From: CAIWHR01 sp963773195
GTDB taxonomy: Bacteria > Pseudomonadota > Gammaproteobacteria > Burkholderiales > Casimicrobiaceae
DNA length: 64,000 bases
Assembly (NCBI GenBank): GCA_963773195.1
Contig: CAVZAE010000009.1
Location: 62,001 to 126,000 of the forward strand
Direction: 5' to 3'
Shown piece after piece: positions 26,481-37,092 of the stretch. Numbering within the stretch: position 1 is the stretch's first letter; the number at the start of each line of letters is the position of its first letter. Under the pieces are notes generated by a model, which worked only from the letters and a program-made list of their open reading frames with translations, was not told the origin of the DNA and did no database searches. The position numbers and the translations under genes were made by a program.

Positions 26481-28244
26481 ATGGCTCGACTGCTATCGGT
26501 AAACGTCGGACTTCCACGCGACATCGAGTGGAAGGGTCGTACCGTGCACACCGGAATCTGGAAGGATCCGGTGCCTAGCCGATGTCGGGTCGGACGGTTG
26601 AATCTGGAGGGAGATGGTCAAGGCGACCTGGCCGGCCACGGCGGCGAGCAGCGCGCCGTCTTTGTCTACCAGATCGAGTCGTATCGTCATTGGCAGGAGC
26701 AACTCGAGAGAACCGATTTCGTCCACGGACAATTCGGCGAGAACTTCACGATCGAGGGACTGCCGGACGACGCCGTCTGCATCGGCGACCGCTATCAGAT
26801 CGGCAGCGCGTTGTTCGAGGTCACTCAGCCTCGTGTCACCTGCTATCGCGTCGGCATTCGGATGAACGAGCCGCGGATGCCGGCGCTGCTGACATCCAGC
26901 GGACGGACCGGCTTCTACTTCCGCGTCCTGCAGGAAGGCGAGGTCGGCGTCGGCGACGAAATTCGGAAGGTGGGACAGGCGGACGTGCGCATGACCGTGG
27001 CGGAGATCAACGCACTTCTCTATTCGCCCGATCATGCGCACGATCGACTGGAGCGCGCGTTGCGGATCGAGGCGCTTTCACCCGGATGGCGCTGGTCGTT
27101 CGAGGCGTTGCTCAAGAGTCAAACCGATGCTGCCGGCAGCGGAAACGCGGGGCTGATGCCGGCGGCAGCTGCGCATCCGGCTCGATCCGGATTTCGGCCT
27201 CTCACGGTGACCGAGATGGATCGGGAGTCCGAGGACGTCCTCTCGCTGACAATGCAGAGCGCCGATGGTCAGCCGCTCCAGGCAGCCATGGCGGGCCAGT
27301 ACGTGGTCGTGCGTCTCCTAACAACGGTCGGCGGCCCACCGGTTTCTCGCAGCTACTCGCTTTCCGGTCCTCTCTCGACCGAGCGCTACCGCATCAGCGT
27401 GAAGGTCGAGCCGAATGGGATGGCTGGAACCTACCTGCACGAGCATGTGGCGATAGGAGATGCTCTCGACGTCAGCTCGCCACGCGGAAGCTTTGTTCTG
27501 CAGTCCGGAGAGCGACCGGTAGTGCTGCTCAGCGCGGGAATCGGGGCGACGCCCGTTCTGGCGATGCTATACGCGCTGGCGGCGGCTCCCTCATCGCGCC
27601 AGGTCCTGTGGCTGCACGCGGCTCGCGATCGACAGCATCATCCGTTCGCGGCGGACGTTCGCCGCCTCGTAAGCGCACTCGCGCACGGGCGCAGCTATGT
27701 TTGCTACAGCAGGCCGGGCGAGGGCGACAAGGCGGGCGAGGATTTTGACGGTGTCGGTCATCTTTCGAGGTCGGTTTTTGAAAACCTGGACATCTCGCGC
27801 GAAGCGGATGTCTACCTGTGCGGGCCGACTCGCTTCATGTCAGACATGAAAGAGACGCTCGCAAGCCTGGGTGTGGCGCCGCAGCGGATCCACGCCGAAA
27901 TCTTCAACGGCAGCGAGTCGATGACTCCCGGTGTCACTGGCGCGGCGACGCGAGCTCCCCATCCTCCCGCCGACGATGCCGACACCGGTCCGCGGGTGTC
28001 GTTTGCGCGGAGCGGCGTCACCGCCCACTGGAAACCCTCGGCCTACCAAAGCATTCTCGACCTGGCCGAGGCCTGCGACGTTCCGGTTCGTTGGTCGTGT
28101 CGGAGCGGTGTTTGCCACAACTGCGAGACCGGCCTGGTTTCGGGGGCCGTCGTGTACGGACCGGAGCCTCTCGACATGCCCGCCGACGGCAACCTTCTCG
28201 TTTGCTGCTCGCGGCCGGTTCGCGACCTTGTCGTCGATCTGTGA
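26481..28244 (+). CDS. MOSC - ferredoxin reductase - 2Fe-2S ferredoxin fusion
   Basis: 587 residues with four recognisable parts. MOSC domain, ~1-215: 'GGEQRAVFVYQIESY' and Cys121 in 'VTQPRVTCYRVG', the presumed molybdenum-cofactor ligand. FAD-binding barrel, ~235-340: 'VSRSYSLSG'. NAD-binding lobe: 'LSAGIGATPVLAML' and 'VYLCGPTRF'. C-terminal plant-type ferredoxin: 'WSCRSGVCHNCETG' plus a late Cys in 'LVCCSRP'. This is a self-contained electron chain from NAD(P)H to a Moco domain. By analogy with YiiM/YcbX it could reduce N-hydroxylated compounds. Transcribed alone, convergent with lon. Confidence 0.87.
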   Translation: MARLLSVNVGLPRDIEWKGRTVHTGIWKDPVPSRCRVGRLNLEGDGQGDLAGHGGEQRAVFVYQIESYRHWQEQLERTDFVHGQFGENFTIEGLPDDAVCIGDRYQIGSALFEVTQPRVTCYRVGIRMNEPRMPALLTSSGRTGFYFRVLQEGEVGVGDEIRKVGQADVRMTVAEINALLYSPDHAHDRLERALRIEALSPGWRWSFEALLKSQTDAAGSGNAGLMPAAAAHPARSGFRPLTVTEMDRESEDVLSLTMQSADGQPLQAAMAGQYVVVRLLTTVGGPPVSRSYSLSGPLSTERYRISVKVEPNGMAGTYLHEHVAIGDALDVSSPRGSFVLQSGERPVVLLSAGIGATPVLAMLYALAAAPSSRQVLWLHAARDRQHHPFAADVRRLVSALAHGRSYVCYSRPGEGDKAGEDFDGVGHLSRSVFENLDISREADVYLCGPTRFMSDMKETLASLGVAPQRIHAEIFNGSESMTPGVTGAATRAPHPPADDADTGPRVSFARSGVTAHWKPSAYQSILDLAEACDVPVRWSCRSGVCHNCETGLVSGAVVYGPEPLDMPADGNLLVCCSRPVRDLVVDL

Positions 28245-28274
28245 AGCTGCGGGACTTGGAAGAGGACGGCCCGT

Positions 28275-30695
<2,421 letters not shown>

Positions 30696-30702
30696 ATCGG
30701 TC

Positions 30703-31110
30703 TTACCCAGCGCGGCGGAGTCTCAAGATCAGGCAGCCATCGACGAGCTCGCGCGTCGCGCCATCGAGATGGACGTGCGCCAGCGGGATGCGCCGCTCGA
30801 AGTAGCCGTACGGGATCTCGAGCTGACGCACCGCGCACCCCGTTCCGGCAAACGCCAGGGGCCGCTCGGCCCGCACGACGAGCGTGCCCTGTTCATAGGT
30901 CACATCGACGCGGTCAGCCGGAACGCCGGGAAGGGCGACGAGGACGACGATGCCCTCGTCGTCCTCGAACATGTCGACGGGAGGCTCCCACGTCGGGCGC
31001 GGCTGCCCAGCGGCGGTGAGCCGGAAGAACTGCCGGTGCATGCGCTCGGCCTGTTCGAGCAACTCGACCGCCGACGTCCACATCCAGTCGGTCGGATCGC
31101 GCGATGCCAT
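30703..31110 (-). CDS. Small heat shock protein, Hsp20/alpha-crystallin family
   Basis: 135 residues from the ATG ending at 31110. After an N-terminal helical arm ('LLEQAERMHRQFFRL') comes an alpha-crystallin domain: 'WEPPVDMFEDDEGIVVLVALPGV', 'DVTYEQGTLVVRAERP', 'YGYFERRIPLAHVHLDGATRELVDGCLILRL'-like strands. The C-terminal I-x-I motif is not evident; the protein ends LRRAG. It is an ATP-independent holdase expected in the cytosol. Stop is 7 bases before the lon start and its start lies 13 bases after trxC's stop, so the three genes are probably one transcript. Confidence 0.88.
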   Translation of the reverse strand: MASRDPTDWMWTSAVELLEQAERMHRQFFRLTAAGQPRPTWEPPVDMFEDDEGIVVLVALPGVPADRVDVTYEQGTLVVRAERPLAFAGTGCAVRQLEIPYGYFERRIPLAHVHLDGATRELVDGCLILRLRRAG

Positions 31111-31123
31111 AGCGACTCTCCGG

Positions 31124-31630
31124 TCAGCCGCGCGACTGGACGCGCGAACCGATCCAGTCGAGCAGACGAGCAAGATCAAGCGCGCCGGACTGCCGGGCGA
31201 CTTCGCGTCCGTGCTTGAACGCGATCAGCGTCGGGATGCTGCGGATGCCATAGCGAGCAGCGATGTCCGGCGAAGCCTCGGTGTCGAGCTTGGCGAGCCG
31301 CACGCGCGGCGCCAGGCGCGCGGCGGCCTGCTCGAACGCAGGCGCCATCATCCGGCAGGGGCCGCACCACGGCGCCCAGAAGTCGACGACGAGCGGGAGA
31401 TCGGTCGTTGCGACCTGGCGGTCGAACGTGGCGCGGGTCAGCTCCAGCGGCACGCCAGGCAGGAGCGGCTCTTTGCATTGGCCGCACTTCGCCGCGTCAG
31501 CGAGGCGCGCGACGGGCACGCGATTGGTGGTGCCGCAATGCGCGCAGGCGACGCGCACCGCCTCACCGCCAAGGGAGCCTGGCCGTGACGCGGTATCGGA
31601 CAGATCGCCTGCGGTGGGTCCGGAATCCAT
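31124..31630 (-). CDS. trxC: Thioredoxin 2 (TrxC-like) with zinc ribbon
   Basis: 168 residues from the ATG ending at 31630. The N-terminal zinc site has two Cys pairs, Cys29/Cys32 (CAHC) and Cys49/Cys52 (CGQC), as in TrxC. The thioredoxin domain has 'FWAPWCGPCRMMAP' (Cys89, Cys92) and the cis-Pro loop 'IRSIPTLIAFK'. A cytosolic disulfide reductase, often oxidative-stress induced. First gene of the trxC-hsp20-lon set. Confidence 0.9.
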   Translation of the reverse strand: MDSGPTAGDLSDTASRPGSLGGEAVRVACAHCGTTNRVPVARLADAAKCGQCKEPLLPGVPLELTRATFDRQVATTDLPLVVDFWAPWCGPCRMMAPAFEQAAARLAPRVRLAKLDTEASPDIAARYGIRSIPTLIAFKHGREVARQSGALDLARLLDWIGSRVQSRG

Positions 31631-31690
31631 GCGAAGGCAGTATGAGGCCTTCGCATGGGGATTCAAGGCTTAGGGTCTTTCGGCACGCCG

Positions 31691-32203
31691 CTACCTCTTG
31701 TCGCAGTGCTTCTCCTGCCCGAGCTGCATCAGGCGCCTGAGGCGGGCGTCGGACTGCATCTCCTTACCCTGCGCGACAAGCTGTTCGGACTGCGCCCGGT
31801 TCTGCTGCGCCAGCGGCGAGCTGGCCAAGGCTTCGCTTTCAGCCTTCTCCTTCGCCGCCTGGGCGGCGGCCGCCATCGCGTAGGCCCTTTTGGACGCGCC
31901 GGTTGGGTCGAGCGCCCCGGCCGTTGCCATTGGCGCGAGCATCGCATGCTCGGCCTGGCGCTGTTGGGACATTGCGCGAGCCTGTTCGTAGAGTTGCTGC
32001 TGGCTCGCGCCGAGCGCCTGGAGGTTCGGGATCATCTGCTGCGCGTAGGGGGCGAGCTCGGCAGCGATCTGCTCGCACGTCATGGCGGCATCGCCGGGCC
32101 TTGCTCCGTCGTCAGCGCGCGCGTGCGGAATCGAAAGCGCGGCGCCGATGGCCAGCGCGACGAGCGTCGCGCCGCACGGTTTTGCTGCCGCGGGGTTGCT
32201 CAT
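31691..32203 (-). CDS. Secreted helical protein of unknown function, tandem paralogue A
   Basis: 170 residues from the ATG ending at 32203. A signal peptide ending 'IPHARA' precedes 'ARPGDAAMTCEQIAAELA', a long Gln/Ala-rich helix ('LGASQQQLYEQARAMSQQRQAEHAML'), and a C-terminal 'LRRLMQLGQEKHCDKR'. Two Cys remain after export, one near the mature N-terminus and one four residues from the end, so one disulfide could clasp the helices. The next gene has the same frame of motifs. No family recognised. Confidence 0.7.
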   Translation of the reverse strand: MSNPAAAKPCGATLVALAIGAALSIPHARADDGARPGDAAMTCEQIAAELAPYAQQMIPNLQALGASQQQLYEQARAMSQQRQAEHAMLAPMATAGALDPTGASKRAYAMAAAAQAAKEKAESEALASSPLAQQNRAQSEQLVAQGKEMQSDARLRRLMQLGQEKHCDKR

Positions 32204-32213
32204 CGTCGCGACC

Positions 32214-32612
32214 TCACTTCTTGACGCATTGCTTTTGCGCCCACAGTTGCTTGAGACGCTCCAGTCTGAGATTGGCCGGCTGCGGTGTGCCGAGCATCGC
32301 GATCGTCCGATCGGCGTCGGCCTCGGCCGCCTTCTGCGCCAGCGGCGCGGTCGCACCGCCGGTCGCCATCGCGCTCGCGAGCAGCGCGGCGGTGCCCATC
32401 TGCTGCGCCTTCATCTGCTGTCGCGTCTTTTCCCGCTCCTGCTGCTCGCGCTGGGACTCCGCCATCCCCTGCGCGTAGATCTCGTCGCAGGTCAACGCGT
32501 CGTCGCCCGGCCTGGCCCCGGGCGCCGTGGACGGATCGGCGGCAAGCGCGGCGCCTGCCATCCAGATAGTGACGATGATCGCGGCGGTCGTGCGCGTCCT
32601 GATGGTCGACAT
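32214..32612 (-). CDS. Secreted helical protein of unknown function, tandem paralogue B
   Basis: 132 residues from the ATG ending at 32612. A signal peptide ('IIVTIWMAGAALAA') is followed by 'ARPGDDALTCDEIYAQG', a charged helix rich in Gln/Glu/Lys ('ESQREQQEREKTRQQMKAQQM'), and a C-terminal 'LERLKQLWAQKQCVKK'. It shares with the 31691-32203 product the ARPGD..(L/M)TC(D/E) start and the (L/R)-L.QL....K.C.K end, with Cys at equivalent places. Ten bases separate the two genes. Function unknown. Confidence 0.7.
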   Translation of the reverse strand: MSTIRTRTTAAIIVTIWMAGAALAADPSTAPGARPGDDALTCDEIYAQGMAESQREQQEREKTRQQMKAQQMGTAALLASAMATGGATAPLAQKAAEADADRTIAMLGTPQPANLRLERLKQLWAQKQCVKK

Positions 32613-32692
32613 GGCGTTCCCCCGGAAGGACGAGGGCAGCCTAGCAGCGGGGCGGTAACGTATTGGGTACCGATTGGTGAAATCGTCAGCGC

Positions 32693-34861
32693 TCATGAGC
32701 GACCGCTGATCCGCGCAGCCAGCGCTTCGGTCCGGGCGGAGGGCCTTACGCCGAGCACGACGGACAGGAGCTCGCGACAACGGCGGTAGGCATTGAGCGC
32801 CTGTGCGTTTTCTCCCCGCGCGAGATGGCACGCGATCAACCGTTGATAGAGCTCCTCGGCCAGGTTGTCCTGCTCCAGCGCCGCGCGATAGAGCGCGATC
32901 GCGTGCTCGAGTCGACCGATGTGCTCGAGGCGCTGTCCCAGCGCGTCGATCGAGCGGATGAAGCGCGCCGCCAGGCGGTCGCGGAGGGCGAGGGTCCAAG
33001 GGGGCAGCTCCGCTTCGCCCAGGAAATGCCCGCGGTAGAGCGACAGCAGCTGCAGGCGTCGCCGCTCGAGCTCGCCGTCGTCGACCCGATGCCCCGCGGG
33101 TCCCGCAGCCAGCAATGACTCGATCCGTCCGCACACATGGTCGAACGCCCAGGTATCGACCCACGTCACCTGGTCGTCGAACGAGATCTGTCCATCGCGG
33201 ACGACGAGCAGGTCCGCACCGAGCAGCGTGCGCGTCCGGTGAAGCATGGTCTTGAGGGCGTCGCGCGCTTCGTCGCCGTCGGCATCCGGCCAGAGCGTCG
33301 CCGCGGCGCGTGCGGCATCGACGTGGCGCGCCCCGAGGGCGGTGATGAGGCGAAGCAGATCGAGAAGCCGCTTCGGCGCCTTCCGGGCGAACCTCACGGG
33401 TACACCGTCGCGCTCGATCGAGAATCCGCCGAGCCCGCGCACCTTCAGCGGCCACGGCCAGTCGGCGATACCGCCGTCAGGTGAAGAGAGCGCGCGCGCA
33501 GCGATCGTCTTGCGCACGAATACGGTGTCGGCGTCGAGCTCCAGCGCGGCGCCGCAGAGCTCGGACGCCACCTTCGGCAGAGCGCGGAAAAAGTGCGTGA
33601 GATCGATACTGCGCGCTTGTACGAAAGCCGCGGTGAGCTCGGCGCGCGCTTCGTCATGCGCGCCGTCGCGCCACGTTTGCAGCGCCCGCGTGAGATGCAC
33701 GTGCGCGAGGCAGGGCGTCGCCTGCGCGCCATGCGAAAGCTCGCCTGCTTGCGCGAATGCCGCGGCCGCTTCGTCGAGGCGCCCGAGCGCGACGAGCACG
33801 AATCCCTGCTGCATGAGGGCTGGCGTGGTGCGCGCGTCGCTCACGTGTGCGTCGACGAGCTTGCGATGGCTGAGCTTCGCATGCTCCCAGGCCTCTTCGG
33901 CGCTGCCCGCCATCAGCGCATGCCGCGACGCGTAGTAATGGAAAGCCCAATAGTCGGGCGGATGCGCCGGATCGAGCAGCGGATGGGCCGCTTCGAGGCT
34001 CGCGTGCCCCGCGGCGACGTCGCCGTCGCCAAGCGCGAGCGCAGCGCGGAGGATGTGCGCCCGCGCGAGCATAAGCCGCAAGTCGTGTGCACGCGCGAGC
34101 TTCTCGACGGCGTCGAGTTCGACGTGGAGCCGCGACGACCAGGTGGGATCGTAGGAACGCGCTTCAACGACGAACAGGTGCCACAGCGCGCGGCTGTAGG
34201 GCCCGACCGCACGCGACGCCGCGACGCTTGCGCCGGCCTGAAAGAAATCCTCACCGCCCACGCGATCGAGCCTGAGTCCGAGCAGCGGCAGTGCTGCCGT
34301 GGCGACCCGTAGCGCGATCTCGCGATCGAGGTCGGCGCCGAGCGCCGAGAACGCGCGCTCGACATCGTCGGTGACGCGATCGATCTCGTCGCGGCGCTCC
34401 GCGGTCAGCAAGAGGCGCGCGGCCAGCCGAAACCACCCGAGCGCTGTCGCCTGGAGGTCGGAGGGGCGCAACTGTGCGACTCGCGTGGCGCGGGCGTCGA
34501 AATCGGCGTAGGACTGATTGTCGAAGAGCGTGCTCTGCACGAGCCCGCACGCGGCGAGCTCGAGCCCCACGGCGTCGCCTTCGTGCTGGAATCGGGCTTC
34601 TGCCAACAGCCATTCGACGCGCGCTTGCGCGAGATCGTCGAACTGGAGGACATAGCCTCGCCAAAAGTGCTGCCAGCCGGTGCTTGCGTCCTCGCCGTCC
34701 GGCGGCGCGAGCGCAGCGCGCAATCCCTTGAGGCCTTGGTGCTGCAATAGACGCTCGCCCTCTGCGCGGTCGCGTATGCGAGACCGCGCACCCTCGCTCT
34801 TCGCTCCTGGCGCGGCGGCGATGCGCAAGTGCGGCTGGCGCGACCTCATCGGCGGGTTCAT
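32693..34861 (-). CDS. BTAD-containing transcriptional regulator, SARP-like
   Basis: 722 residues. The first ~480 are helical TPR-like repeats ('WEHAKLSHRKLVDAH', 'LVALGRLDEAAAAFAQAGEL'). A winged-helix OmpR-type DNA-binding domain follows ('LGGFSIERDGVPVRFARKAPKRLLDLLRLI...ALWPDADGDEARDALKTMLHRTR'-like). A bacterial transcriptional activator domain completes it ('LYRGHFLGEAELPPW', 'ALYRAALEQDNLAEELYQRLIACHL'). Order is unusual: classical SARPs place the DNA-binding domain first. No receiver or ATPase motif. It lies 80 bases upstream of the two paralogous secreted-protein genes on the same strand and may control them. Confidence 0.82.
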   Translation of the reverse strand: MNPPMRSRQPHLRIAAAPGAKSEGARSRIRDRAEGERLLQHQGLKGLRAALAPPDGEDASTGWQHFWRGYVLQFDDLAQARVEWLLAEARFQHEGDAVGLELAACGLVQSTLFDNQSYADFDARATRVAQLRPSDLQATALGWFRLAARLLLTAERRDEIDRVTDDVERAFSALGADLDREIALRVATAALPLLGLRLDRVGGEDFFQAGASVAASRAVGPYSRALWHLFVVEARSYDPTWSSRLHVELDAVEKLARAHDLRLMLARAHILRAALALGDGDVAAGHASLEAAHPLLDPAHPPDYWAFHYYASRHALMAGSAEEAWEHAKLSHRKLVDAHVSDARTTPALMQQGFVLVALGRLDEAAAAFAQAGELSHGAQATPCLAHVHLTRALQTWRDGAHDEARAELTAAFVQARSIDLTHFFRALPKVASELCGAALELDADTVFVRKTIAARALSSPDGGIADWPWPLKVRGLGGFSIERDGVPVRFARKAPKRLLDLLRLITALGARHVDAARAAATLWPDADGDEARDALKTMLHRTRTLLGADLLVVRDGQISFDDQVTWVDTWAFDHVCGRIESLLAAGPAGHRVDDGELERRRLQLLSLYRGHFLGEAELPPWTLALRDRLAARFIRSIDALGQRLEHIGRLEHAIALYRAALEQDNLAEELYQRLIACHLARGENAQALNAYRRCRELLSVVLGVRPSARTEALAARISGRS

Positions 34862-35047
34862 CGAACGCGGCGATCATAGACCCGTTCGCAGGCGCGAGCA
34901 GGGCGCACCGCCAATCCGTTCCCTATCGGTTACGGCGACAACGATGCGCGCTGTCGGGACGGCCCTACACGACAATCGGCGCTTCGCGGATGGCGTGCCG
35001 CTACGACAGAACTAGGATGGCTAAGTCGCTAGAAACCGGAGATTTCT

Positions 35048-35518
35048 ATGATTGGAGACCCTGTGAGAGTTGCGAGCGCGTCGGTGCTCGCCGGACTGAC
35101 CTTGGCGCTCGCGGCTTGCGACCGTCCCAGTGACAATCGCGTCCCTTCGGTCGCCCCCGAGGCGATCAAAGCGGCGCCGAGCGCCGCCGCCCAGCCTCCG
35201 CTTCCGGTCAAGACCGATGTCAACGCCGCGGTCGCCGAGGCGGACATGAAAAACATCGCGCCATCGCTGCCATCTCAACCCGACAAGGACGGCGCGAATC
35301 AGGAGGCAAACGTCGCCGCCCAAGACGCGGCGGCAAGATCGCCCGATACGGCTTCGGCTGACGAGGCGAAGAAACGCACCGTCGAAAGCGGCACGACCGG
35401 AAGCAAGTCCGACAAGGGTGGCCCCGGCGATGAGCTCACGCGCTCGGAGGAATCCACGGCCATGCCGAAGCCCGGCCAAGCCAACGATCACTCCGTCATC
35501 AAGACCCCCGAGAAGTAA
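35048..35518 (+). CDS. Small lipoprotein, probably disordered
   Basis: 156 residues. The signal ends LALAAC, giving lipidated Cys24. The mature part is rich in Ala, Pro, Ser, Asp, Lys and lacks aromatic or other Cys residues, so it is probably unstructured. GGAGA lies 7 bases before ATG 35048; a GTG a few codons later is an alternative. Family unknown. Divergent from the BTAD regulator across 186 bases in which I see no clear regulatory site. Confidence 0.7.
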   Translation: MIGDPVRVASASVLAGLTLALAACDRPSDNRVPSVAPEAIKAAPSAAAQPPLPVKTDVNAAVAEADMKNIAPSLPSQPDKDGANQEANVAAQDAAARSPDTASADEAKKRTVESGTTGSKSDKGGPGDELTRSEESTAMPKPGQANDHSVIKTPEK

Positions 35519-35541
35519 GCCGCGGTAAGCCTCCCGCGCAG

Positions 35542-35566
35542 GGCCCGCCGGATGTGTCGGCGGGCC
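35542..35566 (+). terminator. GC-rich hairpin after the lipoprotein gene
   Basis: GGCCCGCCG (35542-35550) pairs perfectly with CGGCGGGCC (35558-35566) around a 7-base loop, 24 bases after the lipoprotein stop. The only T-run, TTTT at 35577-35580, is 10 bases farther on, so termination may be inefficient. Confidence 0.5.
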
Positions 35567-35621
35567 AATCCCGGCGTTTTAGCGCAACCGGGGCGCGGTG
35601 AGGTGTGCCTTTGCCGCTACA

Positions 35622-35639
35622 GTGCGCAGGCCTGCGCAC
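35622..35639. promoter_or_regulatory. Perfect 18-base palindrome, candidate operator
   Basis: GTGCGCAGG-CCTGCGCAC is an uninterrupted 9+9 dyad. It lies just before an AT-rich stretch ('CATATAAATC', 'TATGAAAATC') that stands out from the GC-rich surroundings. A dimeric regulator site is the simplest reading; no matching regulator can be named. Confidence 0.4.
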
Positions 35640-35793
35640 GCGCGAACGCATATAAATCTATGAAAATCTTACGATTCATGCTAGGATCATCTCTAGGGTC
35701 CTGGTTCGCAGTGCGAATTGGGATATTGTTTTGGATCAATGACTTGCGACATCGCAGGTCATCCGGACGCCAGCCCGCGCAAGATTGCGGGCT
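35640..35793 (+). promoter_or_regulatory. AT-rich promoter-like segment with successive hairpins (possible leader or small RNA)
   Basis: Part of the 422-base gap (35519-35940) before the secreted repeat protein. It starts with an AT-rich tract (35649-35700), the likeliest promoter. Three dyads follow: TTCGCA-G-TGCGAA (35705-35717); a 10-bp stem ATGACTTGCG/CGCAGGTCAT with a 4-base loop and one G-U pair (35739-35762); and AGCCCGC/GCGGGCT (35772-35793) followed by TTT. The last resembles a weak terminator, so the segment could be an attenuator or a ~100-nt RNA. The remainder to 35940 shows no gene. Confidence 0.3.
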
Positions 35794-35940
35794 TTGCCGA
35801 TCCGGCTCTCGGTCCGCCGAGGCGGGAACCGCACGCCGCCGCGCGGGTCAGACGCCGGGTCGTTCGGCTTCCGGACGCATGGGACAAGTCCGATTGCGCG
35901 CGTTGGCTGCGTGGTCGGGCCGCATGGGAGCTCCACGAAC

Positions 35941-36957
35941 GTGCAGTATCGATTCCACTTCGGGCGCCCCGCGCGCGCCCTCTGCCTCGCAGTCGCCATG
36001 GCGGGCCTCTCCGTCGCCATTTCGGCGCCAGCCCACGCCACCAGGTTCAGCTACGATTTCGGCGCTGCTTGCACTGCCATCACTGTCTCGGGACGCACGA
36101 TCACGTGCAGCGATGGGCAGCGGATCGCGATCGATTCGACCGTCACGCCCAGCTGCTCGCAATTTGCCTTGGCGCGTGCGGGCACGAGCTTCGCCCTCGT
36201 TTGCGCGACGCCGAATGTCACCGGCCTGTGGTGGCGGCCGGCGGAAGACGGGCGCGGTACGTGGCTCTCGCACCAGGGGGATACGATCTTCGTGGTCGAC
36301 TACGCCTACGACAGCAACAACCTCCCGCGCTGGCGAACGATGATCGGGGTCAAGGACGACAGCGGTGCCTTCGCCGGCGACGTCTACGAGACGAACGGGC
36401 CGTCGTTCGCCGCTCCGAGCTTCGATGCGCAATCGGTGCACACGAACAGGGTCGGTACCGGGTGGGTCGCGCTCGATGACGGCGATCACGTGCGCGTCAA
36501 CATGGCGGAGTATGTCGGGCGCGCATTGACGCGGCAGTCCTTCGGCACGGTGCCGAAGTGCTCGTTCGGACTCGCGTCCGATGCCGCGACGGACGTCAAC
36601 TTCACCGACCTCTGGTGGAACTCCGCCGAGTCGGGCTGGGGCATCAACCTCGCGCACCAGGGCGACACGATCTTCGCCGCGTGGTACACCTACAGCACCA
36701 ACGGCGCGCCGCTGTTCCTCGTCGCGACGCTGCACGAAACTGCGCTGGCTACCTTCGAAGGGGACCTCTATCGCGCCACCGGCCCGGCCGGCGCGATCCA
36801 GGCGACGCAGGTCGGCACGGCGAAGCTGATCTTCACGAACGGCAACAATGCGACACTGACGACCACCGCGCAGATCGAGGGCATGACCGCCCCGATGACG
36901 CGCACGTCGGACATCGCGCGGCAGATCTTCGCCTCACCCGGTTCCGCCTGCCAGTAG
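35941..36957 (+). CDS. Secreted protein with two WW-SGWG-type repeats
   Basis: 338 residues if begun at GTG 35941, which gives a complete signal peptide ending 'SAPAHA'; GGGAG lies 9 bases upstream. Two copies of a beta-rich unit are visible: 'GLWWRPAEDGRGTWLSHQGD' and 'DLWWNSAESGWGINLAHQGD', each continuing with a Tyr/Trp-rich strand. Four to six Cys, some paired (CTAITVSGRTITC), suggest disulfides. Such repeats are common in betaproteobacterial secreted proteins of unknown function. A terminator-like hairpin follows. Confidence 0.75.
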   Translation: MQYRFHFGRPARALCLAVAMAGLSVAISAPAHATRFSYDFGAACTAITVSGRTITCSDGQRIAIDSTVTPSCSQFALARAGTSFALVCATPNVTGLWWRPAEDGRGTWLSHQGDTIFVVDYAYDSNNLPRWRTMIGVKDDSGAFAGDVYETNGPSFAAPSFDAQSVHTNRVGTGWVALDDGDHVRVNMAEYVGRALTRQSFGTVPKCSFGLASDAATDVNFTDLWWNSAESGWGINLAHQGDTIFAAWYTYSTNGAPLFLVATLHETALATFEGDLYRATGPAGAIQATQVGTAKLIFTNGNNATLTTTAQIEGMTAPMTRTSDIARQIFASPGSACQ

Positions 36958-36976
36958 CCGTCTGCGCGTCGAACGC

Positions 36977-37006
36977 GATCGCCGGCGCAATCGCGCCGGC
37001 GCGATC
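36977..37006 (+). terminator. Hairpin terminator after the secreted repeat protein
   Basis: CCGGCGC (36982-36988) pairs with GCGCCGG (36993-36999) around a 4-base loop. The stem is extended by GATCG/CGATC across a 2-base bulge, and TT follows. It begins 19 bases after the stop codon. The short T tract makes the intrinsic terminator call tentative. Confidence 0.5.
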
Positions 37007-37092
37007 TTGAGGGCGTGTCCGGGGTCCGATATGATCCCCGGGCCGCGCGCGGGCTTTCACCCGCGCCGATTCCCTTCCGCCCCGAGGTCCCC

